A stretch of DNA of 64,000 nt. It comes from Adiantum capillus-veneris. Taxonomy: Eukaryota; Streptophyta; Polypodiopsida; Polypodiales; Pteridaceae. The position numbers and the translations under genes were made by a program. Shown here one piece after another: positions 21,397 through 35,488 of this stretch. The stretch spans positions 90,761,840 to 90,825,839 of the forward strand of contig CM043971.1 of assembly GCA_014529385.2 (NCBI GenBank), written 5' to 3'. Under the pieces are notes generated by a model. It was not told the origin of the DNA and did not search any database. It worked only from the letters and a program-made list of their open reading frames with translations. Positions within the stretch are counted from its first letter, which is position 1, and each line of letters starts with the position of its first letter.

Positions 21397-22352
21397 AAAG
21401 CCTCCACCCGTCGTTTTATACATCCTCACACCCTACGACCAACCTACTTGTTGCCAAGGCACGTGCACATGTATCTTTGATGATTCCTTCACAGTGGCTT
21501 TTAATTGTAGGACAATGGGCTCTGGCTCCCCTACAATGACACCATCGCTCCATCCCACCAATAGACCCAACATTAGAATGCTCTTCCTCCTCCCTCCAAA
21601 AACGGGTGCCAGAAATCATGATCACATGGGAGTTAGTGTTAGGAAAAAAACAGGATCCAATGTATTTTAACCGGCTAAAATCCTCAAATCCCGATTAGAT
21701 TTTGAGCTTGCCTTGAAGAAAATTGGAGAATTATCACAAGTTTTAGTGTATTTACCAGCAAAAGCTTCAAATTTTGACCCAAAAACCGGAGGAATTTCAA
21801 ATTTGCCCTTATTTTCTTCGGTTATGAAAAACGTATTTTTCTAGCCTAGATGGGAGTGTGACTCCCCGCGTCCTCGAGTTTGGAGGTAATTTAATTTTTA
21901 AAGAGTCTTTCTCATTTGCGAAAAAATAAGTATCTTCACATGCACGCAATGTTCAGGAAAAATGTGTCTCAGCTTAATATCACACCGTTTTCAATTTCAA
22001 AATTTTCGATTAAAGGCAAGGGGAAAAGGGAAAATTTGTCTTAAAATAGAGGAAAATAGTACAAAAAATAAGAAAAATTGCCCAACTTTTTGAAATTTCC
22101 TCAAGGCAAATTCAAGGAAGGAATTTTGTACGTTTGGGAAATTGAGAACATTGCATCCATGATGCGTTGATTTGCCTTTTTTTTTTGTTTGCCCCTACAA
22201 TCACTGTTGCCTTTCCCAAGAGGCTGCCTGCACGTGCATGTGTGTGTAAAAACCTTAATTGTGAGGCACCTCTTGAAGTGATATGCCTTCATGTTTTGAC
22301 CCCTTAAGTAGTACAGAAGTCAAGCCAGCAGAGAGCTTCCTGGCCACATAGC
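21394..22352. other. AT-rich non-coding stretch
   Basis: No gene or element end was recognised. Homopolymer A and T runs are frequent from 21640 to 22190. Confidence 0.45.
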
Positions 22353-23036
<684 letters not shown>

Positions 23037-23276
23037 CCTACCAAGAGTGGACGTAAGGCTGAAATGTTGCAGTCAATGCAAGGCTTGGACGAGTCGACAC
23101 GTGGAGGCCCTCTCCTTCCTCAAAAAATTTAAGCTGCATTATATATAGTAAGATGTTGATTTTCTTGTTTTGGGTTAGAGATTTTGCTCCCTGTACAAAG
23201 GAGACTCTACCACAATTTTTGCAAAAAATTGCCATAAATTCTTAGTCTCACTCTCTTGCATTTTCTCTTGTCAATT

Positions 23277-25897
23277 ATGGTTGGACCTTCTGAGAAAGAA
23301 GAGTATTATATCAAGAAGTTTGATGGCATGAACTTCACAATATGGAAGTAATGTATGCTTGATGTCTTGGTCAATAATGGCTTTGCAGTGCCATCAAAAG
23401 AGCGCAGAGAGGGTGTTTACACTGATGATCAGTGGGAGGAGCTTGATGCTCATCCTCTGACAACCATTCATGTGCATCTTAGTGAGTCCATTTTCTTTAC
23501 AATCATGGACAAAACTACTACAAAGGATTTATGCAAGTTATTATGCTCAGTTTGGGATGGCAAGACTGCCTTGAATAAGTGAAAAATCTCAGTGTCAGTT
23601 CACACTTAAATGAGTTCAACAGGTTGTTTACACAACTTACATACAAGGGACCCGATTTCGATGATAAAATGAAAGCTAATTTCTTGCTATGTTCTTTGCC
23701 TTCATTGTGGAACACATTTAACACTACCATTAGTAACTCCACAATTGGCGGTACGCTTGCTTTTAGTAACATTACTAGTGATTTTCTCATTGAAGAGATT
23801 AGATGTCAGTCTCTTAACACTAGTGGGCATGGCGATGCATATATGGCTAGTGATAGTCGTCATGTTTAGTGAAGAGATTAGATGTCAGTCTCTTGACGCT
23901 AGTGGGCATGGCAATGCATATATAGATAGTGATTAGAGATCGCAGTCATAGTCGCGTCGATCATAGGATCGCAAGAATGCTCGTAGCAAGAGTCATGGAC
24001 GTGACCTGCGAAATGTAGAATGCATATATGGCTAGTGATGGTCATCATAGGCAAAGAGCTCGCAGTCATAGTCGCGTCAGTCATAGGATCGCAAGAATGC
24101 TCGTAACAAGAGTCGTGGATGTGACCTACGAAATGTAGACTGCTATCATTGCCACAAGAAGGCCATTTGAAGAAAGATTTCCGTATTTTGCAACGTGAAA
24201 AGTATAAAGCCATTGTCAAGTTTGACCCTCATAAGATTAGTGTGAAGATTGAGGAGCTCAATGTAGTTGAGTCTCCACCAGCTAAGGTTGTTCCTAACGT
24301 GCCGCAGTCGTGAAACATCTTGATATTAGTGCTGACTTGAGTCTAGATGCATTATTGTCCCTTGATGAGTGTTATGTGCAAAATTGGATCATTGAATACC
24401 CATAGGAAATGGTTCTCTAGTTATGCTCCTATGCATGGTTCAGTCAAGCTAGGTGACTCCTATCAACTTAACATTTGTGGCATTAGAGATATGAAGTTAT
24501 GTATGCATAACAGCACTAACTTTATGCTTTGAGGTGTCATACATGTGCCAAAGTTGACTAAGAGCTTAGTGTGAGTCGGTCAGCTTTGATGATTACCTCT
24601 TTGCCATTGAATAGAGAGTTATAGAATCCTTCAGACTTAGTACATAATGATCTATGTGGACCTATGCAACATAAATCTCTAGGGGGGCCATTGTATTTCC
24701 TAACATTCATATATGACTCTACTAGGAAGGTGTGGGTCTACCTCTTGAAGATGAAAGATGATGTTTTTGCTACGTTTCAAAAATCCCTTGCAATGCTAGT
24801 GAACCAATCAAGCAAGAAGCTAACTTTGCACATTGACAACACGGGAGAGTACGTCTCCACTGAGTTCAAGAACTTTTGTAGCAAAAGAGGCATAAGATGA
24901 CAATTTACTACATCGTACACACCTACTCGGAATGGCATTTTCAAGCATAAGAATAGGACAATCCAAGATAGAGTCACAGCCATGTTGTCCATGGTAAACT
25001 TACCTCGAAACTTTTGGGGAGAGGTTGTTATGACAATAATTTACATCATCAATCAATCGCCTAGTATGCCATTGAACTATAAGATTCCACATGACATGTG
25101 GACTGACAAGAAGCCAGCTATGACAGATTACGTGTATTTGGGTGTGAGTCATTCTCACAAGTCCCTAAAGATCTAGGCAAGAAGCTAGACCTCAAATCAC
25201 ACAAATGAATCTTCATTGGATATGGTGAAAATGGAGAGACGGGCTATCATCTCTAGCACTTGGAATCTAGAAAATTTATTCACAGCTCACAAGTTATCTT
25301 CAATGAGTTGAAGATGCACTGACAGCCTAAGGTTGAGTATTACAGGTCAACGTAAAGTGAGATCAAACAAACATCTCAGTCTACTAGTGGTGTTCCCACC
25401 ACTAGCAAAGCTCCAGAGAGAGTAGAGTCCATAGTCAAGCAGTGAGAAGATCTGCATGAGTCTCTCGTACCCTTGATCATTTTGAGCCAAGGTTAGACTA
25501 TTTATTGGTCACGGATTGTGGAGAGCCTACCTGCTACAAAGAGTCTATTCCGATGGAAGATAGCGTGATGTGGAAGCAGGCAATGCAACCAGAGTATAAC
25601 TCTATGCCAACTGAGACTTGGGAGCTACAGAGTTTCCAGAGGGCAAACAAGCCTTGTCTTGCAATGGATCAATAAGGAGAAATCCTCAGCAGAAGATCTC
25701 GAGCCTAAGTATAAGGATAGCTTGGTTGCTAAAAGATTCAAGCAGAAGAAAGGCGTGGACTTTGATGATATTTTCTCTACATTAGTTAAGATGACTACAT
25801 TACGTCTTGTGCTTGGACTAGTAGCCACCACTAAGGACATGGAACTTATCCAGATGGATGTGAAAACATATTTCCTTCACTAGGATATAGAAGAAGA
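23277..25897 (+). pseudogene. Old Ty1/copia element, 5' part (gag to start of RT)
   Basis: From the ATG at 23277 (YYIKKFDGMNFTIWK) the frame gives a decayed gag of the UBN2 type, then a zinc-knuckle region disturbed by tandem duplications (23790-24140). The integrase core follows (FLTFIYDSTRKVWVYLLKMKD, HIDNTGEYVSTEFKNFC, then the TPTRNG region where Glu is lost). The RT starts at about 25660 with RFKQKKGVDFDDIFSTLVKM and IQMDVKTYFLH. Stops and shifts are frequent. At 25898 the gypsy complex interrupts the RT, and the same protein resumes at 38398. No 5' LTR or primer-binding site lies upstream of 23277, so the element is also truncated. Confidence 0.88.
23790..24142 (+). repeat. Tandem duplications inside the old copia gag
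   Basis: A 65-bp unit (GAAGAGATTAGATGTCAGTC...) occurs at 23791 and 23869. An 82-bp unit (CGCAGTCATAGTCGCGTC...) occurs at 23941 and 24061. The units code for the basic linker just before the zinc knuckle. Confidence 0.88.
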
Positions 25898-26476
25898 TGT
25901 CATAAAATCTAATATCTAACCAACCCAAATGATTTTCTCATATTAAATTGATCACTTAATGTGGGAGAATAAATGGGAACAAGTGTTAAGATATAGATAT
26001 GTGCTTATAGATCTATCTCAACACGCGGCCAATAGTAAAGGGGCCCAAACGGAAGATGGTCTATCAAGAGCAAGGCTAACCAATGGAGCATAAGACCTTA
26101 GGGTTAGCTTCATTGAAGACCTCCAATAATGTGTGTAAAAGTCCTTTGACCTTAGGTAAGCTAGGGCTGAGCTTGAGGTGGGAACCCGGCCCAAGCTCGA
26201 GGTGCTTGTCGTGCTTGAGGTGCTTGTCATGCTTGAGGTGCTTGATTAAGATGCTTGAGGTGCTTGACTGGCTCCATGCTTGAGGTGCTTGACTTGGTGC
26301 ATGATTAAGGTGCTTGAGGTGCCTTGAGAAGCTTGCCTGAGATGCTTGTGGGAACACCCCCTACTTCAAGTGCTTAGTCATGCTTGATGACTAAGGGGCT
26401 TGCTCATCCAAAGTCAAAAATATCCCTACAAGGAGGGGGGCGAGCCTACAAGGGGGGGGGGGGGGGGATGAGAGAG

Positions 26477-26561
<85 letters not shown>

Positions 26562-27593
26562 GGGAAGCCCCAACTTGAAGAGGCAGCAAGGACACTTGTC
26601 AAGTTCCTTCCCATGTTGCCCTCATGGTGTGCCTGAAGCCTATTGGTTGGCCACCCAAGGGGTCCAATGATAATTTAGGATATTTAATTAATTGATTTTG
26701 CATTTATCAAGTCCTCTCTCTCAAAGGGGAAAGGGGGACACTTGTCCCAAGGCTACCCATGTTGCTTGTAATGGCTCCTGCTTGTGATTGGCTAGGCCTG
26801 GAGGGGTCCAATGAGCTTCAAGCATGAGCTACAAGGGGGGGTCGACCCAAGCAAGCTAGGGGGGTGCTTAGGGGGTATACTCACCCACACACACTCACAA
26901 ACACTCACAAACACTCTCATTGTGTACTATGCAAAGTGCAAGAGCTCCCTCTCTTTCTCCAAGCAAGTAGAGGTTGAGAACCTACACCAACACTCTTGGC
27001 TATGGAGTGCAAATCCATCCAAGAGCCATGCTTCAATGCTTGAGCTTGCCATCTATTTATTCTTCATTACTATGCTATTATGTATGCTAGCACAAGAGTT
27101 ATGATACGTGAGGAACTAGCTCTTTCTTGTATGAAATGTTTCTTCTTCCTCTTCCCTACCCTCATTCCCTGCTAGCTCTCTCCACCTTCGAAGGTGTTTG
27201 AGGTCTTGGGACTGAGGCTTGGTATAGTTAAAGCTTTCTTCAAGTTTAGGTTATGCTATGATGGTGATGCATGAAGCTTTCCATCTTCATTGCTTCACCT
27301 AGGTCACAAGGAACACAAAGAATGTATTGTAACAAGTCTCTCTTTATGGGAGAAATCATATACAAATGCCTATTGGAGGGGGGACCGGCTCCACATAAAT
27401 CCGGTCCTCAACTGTTGTCATGTTCTCTAAATTCTCTCTCTTGCAAAAGTATTGTCCATGCCAAGTTAACTAATTGCTATAATTATGTTGCTATCTTCAA
27501 TTATGTCTACCCGCTATGCTCACAAAATCATTTCTTGAAAGTACTATCATTAAATTCCGCTACTCTCAAATTGAATAGGCAAATTCCATTACA
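25898..27593 (+). repeat. LTR1 of the gypsy complex
   Basis: About 1.7 kb, TGTCATAA...CCATTACA. It contains a minisatellite of TGCTTGAGG-type units (about 26195-26345), a poly-G run and about 40 CA units (26480-26560). A primer-binding site follows directly. Confidence 0.94.
26451..26560 (+). repeat. (G)n and (CA)n tract inside LTR1
   Basis: A run of about 17 G, then GATGAGAGAGAA, then about 40 CA units. LTR2 has only four or five CA units at the matching place. Confidence 0.95.
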
Positions 27594-27607
27594 TTGGTAT
27601 CAGAGCA
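27594..27607 (+). promoter_or_regulatory. Primer-binding site (initiator tRNA-Met type)
   Basis: TTGGTATCAGAGCA follows LTR1 directly. LTR2 has no such site after it. Confidence 0.92.
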
Positions 27608-28007
27608 TTTGGTTTCTCTTTTCTTGCTTAAGAAGAGAGGTCCTTAAGTAGCCTATAAATGGTTGATGTTGTTAATTATAATAGAGTAAGTGGAACTGGG
27701 ATCTAATATCGGTTTTGTTAAGCCCACTATGTGGGGGATGGTGCACACCTCGGGAGCTTTGGACTTAATAATGGAGTCTTTTTAGACTTGCCTACGGCTT
27801 TACCATTATTGAGCCATAAGAAGTCCGAAAGGAGCTAGCCCTTGGCAACTCTGCTATGTTAGACCTACTCCTCTACTCTCTATAATTAACCACTTTGAGC
27901 CGTGGGTGTAGATACTTAAGAGCCGATTTTCAAAGGCTAAGAGGAGTGGCAACTAAGGTTTTGTATTGCCAAAGCATACACTAAGTATAAACATAAATTT
28001 TGTTAAC

Positions 28008-31000
28008 ATGGCTGACAATAATCAAGAGAGTAGAATGAAAATTGATAGCTTTGATTTTGCACATGAAGGTGTTAATGATGATGCTCCCATGTTTGTGAAT
28101 TATCTCGTCACTAGGTTGCAGCAAGCTATGGGCAACCCTGCTTTGCAAGCCGAAGTTACTCAACAACTTCGTGGTTATGGAATTTCCCTTCCTCTCCCAG
28201 AGGAGAGAGAGCTTAGGAGGCCTCTTGAAGAGACCCCCAAAAGAAGACTCTCTCCCATTCGAGAGGAGGAATCCAAAGAGAAAGAAAGCAATGAAAGTCT
28301 AAGTTCTTCTGAAGAGGTGGCTCCACGAAGACGGCGGTCTAGACAATCGCCTACTCCTCCCAAGAGGAAAAGAGCAACCTATAGTCCTTCTCCTCATCAC
28401 TCTGAAAGGCAAGAGAGGAAACAAAGGAAGAAAAGGGCTAGGAAGAGGTCACCCTCTTCTCCTTCTTCTTCACCTTCCTCCTCTTCCGATGAAAGTTATG
28501 GCTATTCTCCTAGAGAATACAAGAGGGGAGGACATCGCAAATCATTTCCTGCATGGCGAAGGTCACAAAAGCTAAAGAAGTTCAAGGAGGGAGGAAAGAG
28601 TATCTCTTTTCTCACCTACGATGGCACCTTTAGTGCTACCGACAAAGTGTTGGCCTTCATCTAGCAATTTGATGCGGCCTTTGGGGACGAGGGCTTCAGA
28701 GAGTCCTCCAAGCTATGCCATGTAGCTATGCACTTCCAAAAATCAGCTCGTCAATGGTGGGCTATCCTTCGTGGCAATGGAGAAGCCCCAAAGACATGGA
28801 AAACTCTACGAGTTTCCATCATGAAGCAATTTCTTCCAAGTGATACTAAAGATAAAGTTCTTACCGAATGGCGCGGCTTGAAGCTTCTCTCTCATGAGTC
28901 TATCAACAAGTATGTAGACAAGTTTTGGGATTTACATCTCAAAGCTACTGTCTTTCAAAAGATAGACTTTGCCGAGCAAAGACAGCAATTCTGTGTGGGA
29001 TTACCTGAAGAGACGGCCGAATACATCAACTCTCAACGGCCCGGTACTATTACCGAAGTAATCCACCACACCATGGTTGCTTCACGCATCAATTTGCATC
29101 AAGGGGCTAGACGTAATGTCAAGCCCATGGAAAACAAAGATAAAAATGATACAAAGGGGAAATCCAATGCTCAAAATAATTCCCAAGGCACTTCCAACAA
29201 CAACAATAACAACAATAACAACAACATCAATCGGTCCAAGGAGAAGGGAGTTTACAAAGGTAAAAACAAACTCTCTCCTGAAGAGCTTGAAACTTTTCGC
29301 AAGGACCATAAGTGTTTCAAGTGTGGGGAGCAAGGACATGGCTATCGTTCTTGCCCCAAGAAGAATACTTGCAATGAGACTCCTAGGGCTTCCACCATCG
29401 AAGCTCCAAAAGAGGATGCTCATTGCAAAGGATCATCACTTTCCTATGCGTGGGGAAAGGTAAGAGAGCATGATGCCTTCATCTTGTTTGACCCAGGCTC
29501 TACTCTCAACTTCATATCAATAGAGTTGGCCACCAAGTTGGGCATTCAAACTTTTGAGATGGGAGATATAGTAACAGCTGATGCAGCTTTCAAGGGACAA
29601 CAAGCCTCCGTTACTCCCTTGATTGGGAAGTTGAGGCTTCATGTCCAAAGCTATGTCGAAAAAGAAGACTTCTTCATCTCTCCTCTCCAACATCAGGATG
29701 TTATCCTAGGGGCACCATGGTTTGATCGCATGGCTGCCAACATGAAGTTCCCTGAAAGGAGAATTTACTTCACCTACAGGGGAAAGAACATGTATATAGA
29801 TGCTAGTGAGCGTGGTCGCACTATTCCACTTGTAAATCCTCTTTCTTTTGATAAATCAATGAAGAGCTCAGTTTCTGCGTACATGATTTATGTCAAAGAG
29901 TCTCTAAAAGCTAATAATGTTTCATCAAATGAAAATGATAGGAATCAAGAAGAGTTAGACTTGTCTACTTTTTTAAAAGGATTCCAAGATGTGTTCATCG
30001 ATGATATCCCTATGGACCTACCTCCAAAACGAGGGGATGATGACCATCGTATTGAGCTCCTTCCAGGAAGCTCACCGCCTAACAAACCTCCTTATCGAGT
30101 CTCACAAGCTCAACAAGAGGAGATTATGAGGCAAGTACAGGAATTGGTAGATAAAGGGATGGTGAGGCCTAGTTCCTCTCCCTTTTGTTCTCCAGTCCTT
30201 TTAGTGCAAAAGAAAGATGGTACATACCATATGTGTGTGGACTATCGAGCACTAAACCGTATCACTATCAAAAACAGATTTCCCGTGCCTCGGGTAGAAG
30301 ATCTGTTTGATAAGCTACAAGGCTCTACCTACTTCAGTAGGATTGAACTTAAGAGTGGCTATCATCAAATAAGGATAGTGGATGAAGATATCCTAAAGAC
30401 CGCGTTTCGCACAACATTTGGTCTTTATGAATATCTAGTCATGCCTTTTGGCTTGATTAATGCACCAGCTACTTTCAATCGTCTCATGGAGAAAATTTTT
30501 AGACCATATCGTAAATTCACTGGAGTGTTCTTTGATGATATCATCATCTACTCCAAATCTTTGGAGGAACATAAGCAACATCTCCAAGTGATTTTTCAAG
30601 CCTTGAGGGAAAACAAACTTTTTCTCAACCAAAAGAAAAGTGAATTCTTCCTTCAAGAGATTCAATATCTAGGTCATATTATCTCTCACGATGGTATTCG
30701 TATGGATCCATCAAAGTTAGAGGTAATAAAATCATGGCCTAACCCAAGGAATCTACATGAGCTAAGAAGCTTTATTGGTATGTGTGCATTCTATAAACGC
30801 TTCATAGCAAAATTCTCTCAAGTAGCAGGACCACTACACGACTTAACAAAGAAGAACGTTAAGTTTGTATGGACTGCTAAGGAGCAAAATACTTTTGAAA
30901 AACTCAAAGAGAAGCTTACTTCCCAACCAGTCCTCGTGCTTCCGGATCTCTCAAAACCATTTGAGGTCCAATGTGATGCTTGTGGTGATTGCCTTGGAGC

Positions 31001-32807
31001 GGTTTTGCTTCAAGAAGGGCATGCCATAGCATATGAGAGCCGAAGGCTCAATAGTGATGAACGAGTCTTGGGCATTTATGAGAAAGAGCTTTTAGCTGTT
31101 CTACATGCCCTAGATACATGGAAGCAATACCTATTGGGGACTCCATTTATCCTAGGAACCGACCACCAAAGTCTCAAGTATTTCATGACGCAAACCAAAC
31201 TTTCCGACAAACAAATGAGGTGGGCAAATTTTCTTTCGCAATTTAATTTCCATATTGCTCACATAGCTGGTAAGCACAATCAAGTTGCCAATGCACTTTC
31301 ACGACGACCAAAAGTTAATGCGGTGTCTATAGCTACTCACAATGATCTATCCTCTATGATAGATGAGTATGCTAGTGACCCTGACTTTAGAGACATAATG
31401 TCAGCCCTTGCTTTGGGGAAGAAAGAGGAACCATTCACCTTGCAGGATGGTTATCTTCTCCACGGCAATAGGCTATGTGTTACCCATTCCCTTCGTGAGA
31501 AGGTTATGTATGAATCCCATGCTCCTCCATATGCAGGGCATAGAGGTATTCAACCTACTCTCCGAGGAGTAGAGACGTATTTCTATTGGCCTACCATGAA
31601 AGTGGACATACAAGAGTATGTTTCAAAATGTGTAGTATGCCAAAAGACCAAGTATGATAGAGGGAAGCAACCTGGATTACTTCAGCCATTGCCTATTCCA
31701 AATTCGCCATGGGAGAGTATATCCATGGATTTCATCTTTGGATTACCCAAGTCTATCCATGGGAATACAGGAATATGGACAATAGTCGACAGGTTTAGCA
31801 AGCAAGCACATTTTATTCCTGTCAAAAAGACTATTAAGGCACATCAAATGGCAACTCTCTTCATATCTCAGATTTTCAAGCACCATGGATTACCCACATC
31901 CATCGTGTCAGATAGAGATCCTAGAATGACCAGTAATTTCTGGAAAGGTCTCTTTGAAAATCTAGGAACAAGATTAAATTTCTCTTCGGCCTATCACCCA
32001 CAAACGGATGGCCAAAGTGAGATAGCCAATCTTACGATACTCGATCTACTCAAGACTTATGTTACCGAAGTAGATCAATGCTCACAATGGGAAAAGTATT
32101 TACCTCTTGTAGAGTATGCCTACAATAATACTGTACATACTTCTACGGGAAAAGCACCTTTTGAGATCATTGAGAGAAGACCTAAAAGTTCCTTGCTACT
32201 CAAAGTACATGGGAAGATCTTCGCCGCCGATGAGTATAGCCGTGACCTACAAGAATCTTTTCAAAAGATTAGGGAGGCTATATCCATCTCTCAACAAAGG
32301 CAAAAAGCTGCTGCTGATAAGCACAAAAGAGCCTTAATGTTCAAAGAAAATGATTGGGTCTTACTCAAGTTTCCTAAGGCTCTATTAAGGCAAACGACGG
32401 GCAAAAATCCTACGGGCCATCAAAAGTATTATGCTAAACTAGCAAAAAGATACTATGGTCCTTTCCAAATCTTGAAGCCCATCAATGAGACGGCTTATCA
32501 ACTCAAGTTGCCCAACCATTGGCTTATACACAATGCCTTTCATGTAAGCCTACTTAAGCCCTACAAAGGAGAGCCACCAACTGAACCAATTATTGAAGAC
32601 CCTCCCGAAGCTGAAGACCAAGAAGAGGTGCTACAACCCAAAGCTGTCCTTCGTCATGAAGACAAGGTACTACAACATGGTAAGATAATCCGACGGTATC
32701 TTATTAACTTCAAAAATTATCCTTTTGAAGATGCTAAATGGATGCAAGGAGTACAACTTAAGGATAGTATGAACCTTGTCAATGCTTACAATCCTACATT
32801 AGAGTAA
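28008..32807 (+). CDS. Chromovirus gag-pol polyprotein, interrupted by one amber codon
   Basis: The frame from ATG 28008 to TAA 32805 (about 1600 codons) has one stop, TAG at 28662-28664, in the gag. In order: a charged SR-rich N-terminus; retrotransposon gag (HFQKSARQWWAIL); CCHC knuckle CFKCGEQGHGYRSCP (29313); protease with DPGS (29490), a variant of the usual D[ST]G; RT with KDGTYHMCVDYRALN and FFDD (30531-30539); RNase H (YEKELLAVLHAL, TDHQSLKYF); integrase zinc finger (H-H-C-C near 31520-31645); DD35E at 31728, 31911 and 32019; and a C-terminal chromodomain-like segment (about 32630-32790). Chromodomains steer integration to heterochromatin. Apart from the TAG the frame is clean, so this copy is recently dead or depends on readthrough. 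Confidence 0.92.
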
Positions 32808-33151
32808 GCAAATGTACTACTCTCTTTTAAATGACTCATGTTTTTGTCTTATAAGACTAATCCTCTTTTTAATTGTGCACAAATTTAACTAGTATGCATA
32901 CTTAGAATCATGTTTGTGATGACGACGTCTCTCAAACACCAAGTAGAATTTGTCACTCTACTTTGGGAGAATGAAATGGACTAAAGAGCAGACATGCTTG
33001 TGGCAGCTATATCTCCCAAGCACCAAATGGATTAGTCATCCATCTTGGAAAGATGTCGTAGGGTAAAAAGGGATCCTCTACCCGCTAAGTACGATTGACT
33101 AATGACTAAGGCTTTATCTCTTTTACCTCATAGTCGAGGACGACTATGATT

Positions 33152-33166
33152 TCAAGAGAGAGGTAA
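33152..33166 (+). promoter_or_regulatory. Polypurine tract before LTR2
   Basis: CAAGAGAGAGG just before LTR2. The same tract precedes LTR3 at 36683-36693. Confidence 0.75.
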
Positions 33167-34789
33167 TGTCATAAAATCTAATATCTAACCAACCCAAATG
33201 ATTTTCTCATATTAAATTGATCACTTAATGTGGGAGAATAAACGGGAACAAGTGTTGAGATATAGATATGTGCTTATAGATCTATCGCAACACGGGCCCA
33301 ATGGTAAAGGGGCCCAAATGGAAGATGGTCTATCAAGAGCAACGTTAACCAATGGAGCATAAGACCTTAGGGTTATTTTCATTGAAGACCTCCAATAATG
33401 TGTGTAAAAGTCCTTTGACCTTAGGTAAGCTAGGGTTGAGCTTGAGGTGGGAACCCGGCCCAAGCTCGAGGTGCTTGTCGTGCTTGAGGTGCTTGTCCTG
33501 CTTGAGGTGCTTGTCATGCTTGAGGTGCTTGATTAAGGTTCTTGAGGTGCTTGATCTGCTACATGCTTGAGGTGCTTGACTTGCTACATGATTAAGGTAC
33601 TTGAGGTGCTTTGACAAGCTTGCCTGAGATGCTTGTGGAAATACCCCCTAGTCCAAGTGCTTAGTCATGCTTGATGACTAAGGTGCTTGAGCACCAAAAG
33701 TCAAAAGCATCCCTACAAGAGGGGGGGCGAGCCCTTTTCCTAGGGGCTAGAGAGAGAACACCCACTCACACACACAAGGAAGGCCCAAGCTTGAAGAGGC
33801 AGCAAGGACACATGTCAGGCCCCTACCTATGTTACCTTCATGAGATGCCTGAAACCTATTGGTTGGCCACCCAAGGGGTCCAATAGTAATTTAGGAGATT
33901 TAATTAATTGATTTAGCATTTATCTAGCCCTCTCTCTCAAAGGGGAAAGGGGGACACTTGTCTCAAGGCTACCCCTACTGCTTGTAATGCCTCCTGCTCA
34001 TGATTGGCTAGGCCTGGAGGGGTCCAATGAGCTTCAAGCATGAGCTACAAGGGGGGGTCGACCCAAGAAAGCTAGGGGGATGCTTAGGGGGTATACTCAC
34101 CCACACACACTCACAAACACTCTCATTGTGTGCTATGCAAATTGCAAGAGCTCCCTCTCCAAGCAAGTAGAGGTTGAGAGCCTACACCAACACTCTTGGC
34201 TATGGAGTGCAAATCCAACCAAGAGCCATGCTTCAATGCTTAAGCTTGCCATCTCCTTATTCTTCATTACTATGCTATTATGTATGCTAGCAACAAGAGT
34301 ATGATAAGTGAGGAACTAATTCTTTCTCCTACGAAATGTTTCTTCTTCCTCTTCCCTACCCTCATTCCCTGCTAGCTCTCTCCACCTTCGAAGATGTTTG
34401 AGGTCTTGGGACTGAGGCTTGGGATAGTTAAAGATTTCTTCAAGTTTATGTTATGTTTGTGATGCATGAAGCTTTCCATCTTCATTGCATCACCTAGGTC
34501 ACAAGGAACACAAAGACTGTATTGTAACAAGTCTCTCTTAATGGGAGAAATCATAATACAAATGCCTATTGGAGGGGGGACCGGCTCCATATAAATCTGG
34601 TCCTCAACTGTTGTCATGTTCTCTAAATTCTCTCTCTTGCAAAAGTATTGTTCATGCCAAGTTAACTAATTGCTATGATTATGTTGCTATCTTCAATTAT
34701 GTTCACCCGTTATGCTCACAAAGTTATTTCTCAAAAGTACTCTCATTAATTTCCGCTACTCTCAAGTTAAATAGGCCAATTCCATTACA
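33167..34789 (+). repeat. LTR2 of the gypsy complex
   Basis: 1623 bp, same ends as LTR1 but with several private changes, including a reduced CA tract and small deletions. No primer-binding site follows; the next base begins the inverted fragment. Confidence 0.92.
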
Positions 34790-35487
34790 GTCTCTTTGTT
34801 ATTCTTTTTCTCTATCTACTTAACACTTAGCATAATAGTTTTGGTGGCCCATAGGATTTGACTTAGACAAGATGAGCCTTGGGGAATTTGACTAAGGCTT
34901 TTTGATGCTTGTCACCATTAGCATTTTATCTTTGTTGTGAGATGGATATAGCCTATTTAATCTTTTGAAAATACTCTTACAAATCTTTGCTATACTCATC
35001 ACCCTCAAAGATCTTTCCATGTACTTTAAGCAGTAAGGGTCTTTTAGATCTTCCCTCTATGACCTCGAAAGGTGCCTCTCCGATAGAAGTATGTACAGTA
35101 TTGTTGTATGCATACTCTACAAGGGGTAGGTACTTCTCCCATTGTGAGAATTGATCTACTTCCATAACATAGGTTTTTAGTAGATCTAAAATTGTGAGGT
35201 TTACTATTTCACTTTGGCCATCCTTTGTGGGTGATAGGCTGAGGAGAAATTTAACCTTGTACTAAGATTTTGAAAGAGACCCTTCCAGAAATTATTGGTC
35301 ATTCTAGGATCTCTATCTGACACTATGGATGTTGGAAAGCCATGGTACTTGAAAATATGAGATATGAATAGACTTTTCATTTGTTGTGCCGTATTAGTCT
35401 TTTTGACAAATATAGAATGTGCTTGTTTGCTAAACATGTTGATTATTGTCCATATTCTCGTATTCTCATGGATAGTAATCCAAAGAT
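34790..35487 (-). pseudogene. Inverted, older gypsy integrase fragment
   Basis: Minus-strand translation gives integrase core sequence matching the main element at about 31756-32460: RIWTIINMFSKQAH, TSIVSDRDPRMTNNFWKGL, then a frameshift, then QWEKYLPLVEYAYNNTVHTS and a decayed tail that abuts LTR2 exactly. It is much more diverged from the main copy than the plus-strand segment beside it, so it came from another, older element. Confidence 0.85.
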
Positions 35488-35488
35488 A

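Noticed and set aside
26195-26345. CRISPR-like array
   Set aside because: Short direct units without unique equal-length spacers, inside a plant LTR.
25898-34789. LTR1 to LTR2 as one simple complete gypsy insertion
   Set aside because: The base pairs after LTR2 do not repeat the AGAAGA flank; only those after LTR3 do.
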